This document shows, piece after piece, positions 57,501 to 64,000 of a DNA stretch of 64,000 nt (positions within the stretch are counted from its first letter, which is position 1; each line of letters begins with the position of its first letter). Made by a program: the position numbers and the translations under genes. The stretch is from Megamerina dolium (lineage: Eukaryota > Arthropoda > Insecta > Diptera > Megamerinidae), in assembly GCA_963854835.1 (NCBI GenBank), contig OY978525.1:28667253-28731252 (forward strand), given 5' to 3'. The notes under the pieces were generated by a model. That model made no database searches, was not told where the DNA came from, and was given only the letters and a program-made list of their open reading frames with translations.

Positions 57501-59045
57501 GATTTATTCCAAAATTAAGTTCGTTCTCTACAATTACGTCAGTTTTCGTGGACAGATTAACAAATTAGATAGAAGTCACCTCTCATATCTATATCATGAC
57601 AAATTTACATATGTGGAAAAAGCTAAAATTGCATTTATTCAAGCTTGTTTTGAATTTTACTAACTTAGTTGACTGTTTAATAAAAAAATATAATATTTTT
57701 AAAATGTGCGCCTCATTAATAACGGAATTTAATAAGTTACTAAGTTAGAATCCCAAGATACTGGGAAGACTTAATATGCTAAAGTTTTCTTTAGTTGCAA
57801 CACTGCCACTCGGTGTTATAAAATCATCGCTTTTTTGTAAAGAACCAAAAGAGCCAATTGAGTTTCTAAAATTGTACATCGCCACATTCTTATACATAAA
57901 AACTTATATCGTGTCCAATGTGATATGATTTCTTATGACGTGGTGTGCTATTTGGACGTGCTTTCAATTGACCACACAATCTTCAGATTTTTTATCTGTT
58001 TCTTTTCTATCTCCCTTATGTCCAATATTTGTCGGAATACCTATACTATATTTTATAATAAGATAAGAATAAATCACACTATTAATCGTATGATATCATA
58101 TGGATTTTCTATTGGTTATAAAGTCTTCTGAACTTTTATGGCGTGGTTTTATTTCTATCTCTCTTTCTATCTACCTCTCAATCTTTTTCATTTTATTGGT
58201 ATTATGATAAGAATAAATTTACAAGCGCGACATCACAATTAATGTATAATGATATGATACGAAATGCAAATGAATACTGCAATTTTCAACTAATTTTCAA
58301 GGAAAATTCTCGCCGTGTAAGTGTGCAAGATCTGTATAGCAATTATGTTGTCCAACGCTGTCAAGGCTAAAAACGAAGCTATGTTCTTTTAAAAATTGTA
58401 TTCATGCGATAAGAAACTTTTACGTGATATTGTGAAATAGTTTCTCAAATTTAAAGCACAAAATAGAATGCAGCTGTATATTAGGGTCAAACCCGTTTTG
58501 TTGGACTACAAGATACTGCATTTGTAGGATTAAGCAACTGCTTATCTTTATAATATTTACTTGCTCGTATATTCAAGAAAAAAGTACTTTGCTGAGCGTT
58601 ATTTTGGCAAAACTGTCATTCAAAAGTTTTTTATACTCTGGCCCCATTGTAAGTTATGATGTAGGTGCTTTGATAAATTTTCAATAGTTATGTACATTTC
58701 TACCCATCTTAAAGTTTGAACGCACTTTAATCAATAGAAGAAAAAACTAAAATTAAACGAATAAAAAATAGTCAACTCGAAGCAACTTATTATATTTGGC
58801 ATCACGCCTATCGAATATACTTTTTGGAAATAAGTAATGTTGTCTTACAAGTCATATCTAATCAAAATGAAGCAAATCAAAATAACTATTTTGTATGAAA
58901 TTAAAAAAAACAGTAGGTGTGACACGCCCACTTATCATAATAAAATACTACTAAACTATGAGCCCGTTCACAAAACATTGGACGTTACACAATCACTTTT
59001 AAATTAATATAACAACGACAAGTAGTCTAAATCAATAATAGGCTA
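57501..59045. other. AT-rich intergenic sequence
   Basis: No gene recognised. Around 58910-58940 GTGTGACACGCCCACTT resembles an isolated unit fragment of the neighbouring repeats. Confidence 0.45.
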
Positions 59046-59501
59046 GACAGACGGCAGCCTAATTCCGAATTAAATCTATGAGTTGATTCTCAAAATAAAA
59101 GAGGATTAGGGCAATTTGCGATGGCAGCACTGCTGCTATTGTGAATTTTTCTCGATCCATTTTACAAAATATTAGATGTGTTCGCTTGTAAAAAACTTTG
59201 AACAATTGTTAATAGTTTTCAACATGAAAAGCGTTGGCGAACAAATAAATCCAGCTATCAATTACGAACTGTGAATGTCAATTTACAAGTTTCTGATAGT
59301 TTTCAGTTCACAAACTTCTTGTAGATTTTCTCATATCGATGGTGACAGATGACAGAAATTGATTGTCATAGTAATGTAAGTGAGCAGACCTAATAAAACA
59401 GCAATCAGCCGTTTAGTTAATCCGCAATTCTGCCGTCTGTGAGGTTAATATTTTATTCGTATTAAGTGCGCCGGTAATCCGGATTAACGCTGCCGTCTGT
59501 C
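59046..59501. mobile_element. TA-flanked MITE, copy 2
   Basis: A 456-bp element with termini GACAGACGGCAGC and GCTGCCGTCTGTC, TA at 59044-59045 and 59502-59503. Aligned by eye with copy 1 it lacks about 40-60 bp near the left end and is otherwise closely similar. Non-coding. Confidence 0.87.
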
Positions 59502-59503
59502 TA

Positions 59504-60039
59504 GACTATAATTTGCCCATTTTCCAGTACATTTTTAAATACTAAAATTTATACTCGGAGGTATTTTTAAATTGCTATGATGACATCATTGATTTGATCA
59601 CAGCAGCGGCTTTGTATCAGAGTTAAAGAAAATCGCAGACGTGGCTCTCCCATTTTTAAGCAACTTTTGAAAACCTAGCTAAAACCTAGCCAGCCAAGAG
59701 TTGTACAATGTGCAGTTTGCCTTCGTGTTTTCACACCAACGATAACGATGTGTAAGCACGATGTTATACTTTCGCTTCTCAAGTTGCTGTTTAACTTTTG
59801 AGGAAGCAAGATTGTTGTGCATGTTTGAAACAAACAGTGAACAGTGAAAGTAAACGACAATATGCTGTGATGCTTGCTAACGATTTCACAGTGCACAGTT
59901 CACAGTTTTTATTAAGCCACTGTAGAAATACAAACTCACACACTATTGCAAATGTTTTAGTATTCGTGTGGCTGCCATTGCTCTAAAATATCAACTCATG
60001 TAGCAAATATGGCTGTCGCTTATTCATTTTTTCGCAGCG
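59504..60039. other. Intergenic sequence
   Basis: Contains an inverted pair of CAGTGCACAGTTCACAG-like words near 59890; nothing recognised as a gene. Confidence 0.4.
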
Positions 60040-61315
60040 TATAGTATCATAATTGAGTGAGTCAAAATAGATACTTAGTATGGAAGGCATATTAAATAGG
60101 GGGCGTGGCTTGGCACGTTTTTTAGTAAATTTTTAACTGCTAAAATATTGATGTATCAGGTCAGTCCATAAGTTCGTGCGTTTTTCTTAGATGGTTTTAA
60201 AATAAATAAAAAGATATTTTCAGTATTTATTAATCAATCATATATTTTCTTGAATTATTCACAATGTCTTCCCAACGTTTAGGCAAATTTTTAATTCCCT
60301 GCTCAAAAAATGGTGTATCCTTGGAGTCAAAATACGCGTAGATATTCCTTTTTATAGCTTCTTTTGAGGTGTAGTTGTTATTACTTAAATGGGGCTGAAG
60401 TCCACGAAAAAGGTGATAATCGCAAGGTGCAATATCCGGAGAGTATGGTGGATGCGGCATTAGTTCTCATCCGAGCTCGTTCAGCTTGCCTAAGGTCTGT
60501 CGATGGCAATAATCAGCTGAGATCATCTGGTTTGGTTCTAGCAGATCAAAATAAATGATAACGGCCATATCCCACCAACAAGACGCCATCTCTGGGGATT
60601 GGTTCTTCTGTTTCATCTTTATCTAACCACTGTCGTTGGCCAACACAGTACAAATACAGTTCAAAAAACTCTTATTATCAAGCTGAGAACACACATTCAC
60701 TCTCTGCTGAAGGTTTGCGACGGAAAGTTTATGCGGAACCCATTTTCCCAGCTTTGGAACCTTGTTCAATTGAACCAGATGGCTGTAAACTGTTCCATGT
60801 GATGAATTTAACCTTTCAGCCATCATATCTATCCGCGATTAAAATCACTTATTGAATGCACAATACATCAGAGAAAATAAAAATAGTTCCTTTATCTCTC
60901 ATGAATAATTTTTTGTACGCAAAAGCGCCTACTGTGAAACTATTGAAAAAATAACGCACGAACTTATGAACTGACCTGATACATGCCAAATATATTTGCC
61001 CTGGGCGAAATATAAAATCGGTTTGGACGATTAACATTTTATAGAAAATTTCGAGGTTAGTCTCTTTGATTGCTATATGAGCGCGTATCAGTTGACCGAT
61101 CACTTTTTATTTCCTATAGGGTTCGAATTTAAGAATTTGCCTTCTTCTCAATATTTGTTCAAGTTATCGTGCAAACCAATCAAATGGCAAACTGTTACGA
61201 CAACTTTAAAACGAACATGGCAATATATTTGTACGTCATTATATATCTGGAACTTTCTTCAAATGATCACAAGCATTTGACCAAAATATATATGAAATTC
61301 AACTTGATTCCAGGC
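60040..61315. mobile_element. Decayed foldback-type arm interrupted by mariner
   Basis: Left of the mariner, GGGGGCGTGGCTTGGCACGTT (60100-60120) and right of it TTTCGAGGTTAGTCTCTTTG, TCAGTTGACCGATCACTTTT, GTTCAAGTTATCGTGCAAAC and CATTTGACCAAAATATATAT match, in order, the outer right arm of the elements ending at 9657 and 36334. The GGAC run is gone and identity is low, so this is an old solo arm. Confidence 0.68.
60156..60979 (-). mobile_element. Mariner transposon, internally deleted, complete ends
   Basis: An 824-bp element flanked by TA (60154-60155 and 60980-60981). Ends of 27 bp match with one difference and begin TCAGGTCAGTCCATAAGTTC. On the minus strand, 60826-60623 keeps part of the DNA-binding region (MMAERLNSSHGTVYSH, KLGKWVPHKL) and 60460-60230 the C-terminal catalytic part (PPYSPDIAPCDYHLFRGL) to the end (FFEQGIKNLPKRWEDIV). 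The segment with the first two catalytic aspartates is deleted. Same family as 2944-3955. It could be mobilised only by transposase supplied elsewhere. Confidence 0.92.
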
Positions 61316-62394
61316 TGTAAAAATTATAGATATATCTTGTGCGGTCACTTTTCAATTGATAAATTTCGAAATTTTTAAACAAAATCATTTTTTTAATAAT
61401 CATCGATTTTATAAACGCTAATTTCAATGCTAAAATATAAATCAAATATCTAAAATATAGCAAAATTTTACGTTTTGTTAATACAATTAATCGAATCATT
61501 ACTGCTGATATTTTCTCTACATATCTTGTCCAATTACTTGTACTCTTATTGTATTATACTATACAGCACGGTGCTTATAGATATTTGTAGACAAGTATAG
61601 TGGCAATTTTTACTTCAATTACTGTGGTTGTTGTTGTTGTTGTTGTTACACGATTTTTATACAAATGTAGTATTGTACGTGATACTGTCTTGTTTGGTGA
61701 TTAACCAAACGTCGAACAATCGAATTGATCATTTTCCTTTTACCACATTTGATGAGTGAGTTATTGTTATTTACTAACAAATTCTAGCATATTCTTACTT
61801 ACATAAGTCATTATGTACATACAATACTAACTAATGCTGTCTAACAATATACATATATTTGTATATTATTTATTTTACTAATATATGATATTACGTACAT
61901 TTATACATATATTATACACATTTCATTGAACTGCAATTTATAATTTTTGTTTTTTGCAATTTTTGTTAAAGTGGGTTAGATAAGACCAAAATTGGTATAA
62001 TCATGTTGAACCCCCATGAGATGTTTTGCCATTTTAATTAGATTTATATATTTCATGTGATGTGATGATTTTTTGACGTGTTGATTTTTGCAATTTTTCA
62101 TAGATTTGAGAAAATCGTGGAAAACAGGTTTACATTTTTTTTTTGTTAATGAGCATTTACTTATTATTTTAATTTAGTATTAACGTCATCATAATCAGTG
62201 TAACAGAGAATGAACTTTGAATTAAAAATGCATTTGATTAATTGTATTTTTTTACTGTAGTTTTCTTAAATAGATACCCATAACTTCTAATGAAAAAATA
62301 ATTCCTAAATATGTATGGGCCTAAAAAATTATTGGCCCTCTCTGTTCATATATTGTGTGGTCGAACCTCGATGTGGCCAATGCAAAACCTTTCT
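61316..62394. other. AT-rich intergenic sequence
   Basis: Includes GTTGTTGTTGTTG (about 61627-61647). No gene recognised. Confidence 0.5.
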
Positions 62395-62585
62395 TCAGAA
62401 AGATAAAAATATGTTGATTCAAACGCTGGTTACCAATCAGCAAAAGCAATTAGCAATTCTTCTGACTTGAATTCATCTGTTTTAAATAAACTCTGTATCA
62501 TAAAAAATAATTTCACAAGAGTTCTATCCTTTGAAATCGGCTAATATTAATAATTTAGTTCCAAGTCTGTTCAAATTTAGCACGT
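62395..62585 (+). mobile_element. Decayed SINE body
   Basis: AGCAATTAGCAATTCTTCTG, AAACTCTGTATCAT and GAAATCGGCTAATATTAATA align in order with the body of the SINE at 4740-5097; the tRNA-like head is unrecognisable. Confidence 0.65.
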
Positions 62586-63050
62586 ACGTAGACGTCAGCC
62601 TGGAGATCATTCGAAGGATGACTCTTGCCAAAAGAAACAATTGAGAAGTCGAACCTTGTTTAAAAGATCAAAAGTAATATTCCAGAAGTCGCTGATTATG
62701 TCTTACATATGGAGCTGAAGTCGACATTTTTAACCTCGGATGATATGTTGATTGGACTTTTCGAGAAAAAAGTTCTACGCAAGACCTTTTGACCTATTTG
62801 CTTTGGAGAGCTGTATTCCGATATGGAGTTAATTAAGCGCATCAAAATCCAGTGACTGCGTCATGTGTCTTGTCGTCATGTCTAAATCCGCTAGAGGTCA
62901 CAGACGGAAAATAAGAATCAAATTCCGATGGAAAGACCAAGTTTTTGGGAACCTGACTGCGCTTGGGATATCAAACCGGCGCCAGCGAGAAAAAAACCGG
63001 AACCCACTCTACATAGCCGCACCTACATATAGTGCAAAACCTTAAAAACA
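62586..63050 (+). pseudogene. Decayed RTE-like LINE fragment
   Basis: GACGTCAGCCTGGAGATCAT at 62590 and the coding words HRRKIRIKFRWKDQ, FGNLTALGISNRRQREKNRN near 62895-63000 match the C-terminal region of the LINE at 42224-43401, with many indels and stops. Confidence 0.82.
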
Positions 63051-63449
63051 TTCACTTCCCATGAGAAGATAATTAAAATTTAATTTTACGCACTATTGGC
63101 AACAGATCATACTCAAAAAAAAAATGTCCATGCCTTCAACTAGCGCAGGCAATTTAAATCAATACTGGAGTACTGGAGAAAATGTTATACCTTGAGATTT
63201 CAAACACAGGCAACTGGCGAAACGTGAACTCCCTTTTAACTACAACGAGAAGTAGTTATGAGTGAATAAGGTTTACTAAGTTAATCACAATTTTGATTAA
63301 TCGAATAATTGATTAATCAAACCTTTTGAACAAACGATTAATCCCACATCCCTAGTTTTTAGTTTTAATCCGAATTAATTTTCTGCAGGATTTGAAATAT
63401 ATTTTTAATTGCGAATTAATGTAATTATTTTTTTTTTTTCTTTTTCCAG
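63051..63449. other. Upstream intron or 5' flank of the last gene
   Basis: AT-rich, ends in a long pyrimidine tract and CCAG acceptor at 63446-63449, so a non-coding exon lies further upstream. Confidence 0.5.
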
Positions 63450-63454
63450 CAAAG

Positions 63455-63937
63455 ATGAGCTCACACAGTCGTAGCTCAAGTGAGATTGAGGCAATACAAT
63501 ACAGCGAAATATTACCTGTATTCATTGGAGCATTTTCAAAAGATTTTACTTTTGGCGATGTTAAAAACAGAGTTAAAGAACTCTTCACCGATCATGAATA
63601 TGCATCCATATTGGAAGAGGTAAATTCAAAAATTTATTTTTGATTGAATACTCAACACAACTATTCATATACTTCTGCCATTTCTTTTTTTTTATATTAA
63701 CAGCCCGATGAGAAGCGTAAATTATTTCGACTCTTCTGGATACTTTATTCGAAGGAGTCGATTATACAGAAATTTTTAGATGTAATTTCATACGATTACA
63801 AATGGTTAGCAGATATGGTTATTATAGAACGTAATACAATGCCAAGTAAGCAAACGGAATTATATTTGGAGGCGGTGAAAATGTTACGTAGCGGTAATCA
63901 AAAGCATACGGATTATAATGTACATCGTATGGAGCCG
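63455..63937 (+). CDS. Unidentified gene, first two coding exons, possible CARD-like N-terminal domain (partial)
   Basis: Exon 1 coding 63455-63619, after a strong acceptor ending at 63449, and exon 2 63704-63937, both phase 0 at the junctions (GTAAAT and GTATGA donors). Together 133 residues: a Ser-rich start, then a compact helical region (EILPVFIGAFSKDF, FGDVKNRVKELFTDHEYASI, KRKLFRLFWILYSKESIIQK, DVISYDYKWLADMV), then a linker ending HTDYNVHRMEP. Length and spacing of amphipathic helices resemble a CARD or other death fold. An Apaf-1/Dark-type protein with an NB-ARC domain downstream is one possibility, but no diagnostic motif is inside the window. The gene continues beyond 64000. Confidence 0.72.
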
Positions 63938-64000
63938 GTATGAAAATTCGATTTTTTTTTTTTTATATATCCATTAAATTTATAATACAATATGTGCATA

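Noticed and set aside
1..64000. CRISPR arrays, prokaryotic operons, integrated phage
   Set aside because: Spliced genes and animal transposons define a eukaryotic locus; the tandem repeats have no spacer pattern.

Overview
This window looks like nuclear DNA of a higher dipteran. It is AT-rich, its protein genes have GT-AG introns, and it is crowded with non-LTR retrotransposons, Tc1/mariner elements, MITEs and inverted-repeat elements. The transposon mix and gene spacing suggest a true fruit fly (Tephritidae) or close relative, but that placement is inference. I see no bacterial-style operons, CRISPR arrays, rRNA genes or free-standing tRNA genes.

Three host genes are supported. (1) A prominin-family five-transmembrane protein on the + strand, start codon at 11579 and stop at 39092 (alternatively 39540). 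I assembled 18 coding exons whose phases join without a break into a 1154-residue protein. Its long cytoplasmic tail is encoded by a run of small exons that all have phase-2 boundaries. (2) A GPI mannosyltransferase 4 (PIG-Z, glycosyltransferase family 22) on the - strand, 46034 down to 43890, two exons, 686 residues. (3) The first two coding exons of an unidentified gene on the + strand from 63455 to beyond the window edge. They form a small helical domain that could be CARD-like.

Most of the rest is mobile DNA, much of it inside prominin introns or upstream. From left to right: an RTE-like LINE fragment (1-905, -); a mariner relic (2944-3955); a long inverted-repeat (foldback-like) element at 4440-9657 that has been hit by a tRNA-derived SINE (4740-5097) and by a 5'-truncated I-group LINE (5291-7793), both with visible target-site duplications; a TA-flanked MITE (10226-10739); mariner-like elements at 12147-12764 and 13242-14035; an I-group LINE (18534-23281) that carries an apparently intact Tc1-type element (20664-22315, DD34E transposase of 339 residues); mariner relics at 26758-27554, 29228-30080 and 31886-32496; a second, clearer foldback-like element (32890-36334); a perfect 126-bp tandem duplication (39554-39805); mariner remnants (39845-40985); and a second RTE-like LINE copy with a target-site duplication (42224-43401).

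Beyond PIG-Z the sequence is mostly AT-rich and unassigned, apart from a SINE fragment (49143), a 98-bp MITE (51098), a pair of opposed tandem arrays with a period near 153 bp (52537-53106 and about 56000-57500), a second copy of the TA-flanked MITE (59046-59501), and a decayed foldback arm (60040-61315) carrying an internally deleted mariner (60156-60979).

The strongest unusual signals are the two classes of inverted, tandem-array-bearing elements that share a TTTGTATGGGAG...GTGGGCGTGG motif, the seemingly complete Tc1 transposon nested in a LINE inside a prominin intron, and the symmetric repeat-like exons of the prominin tail. All coordinates come from reading by eye. Exon joins are supported by splice sites and phase but not by transcripts.
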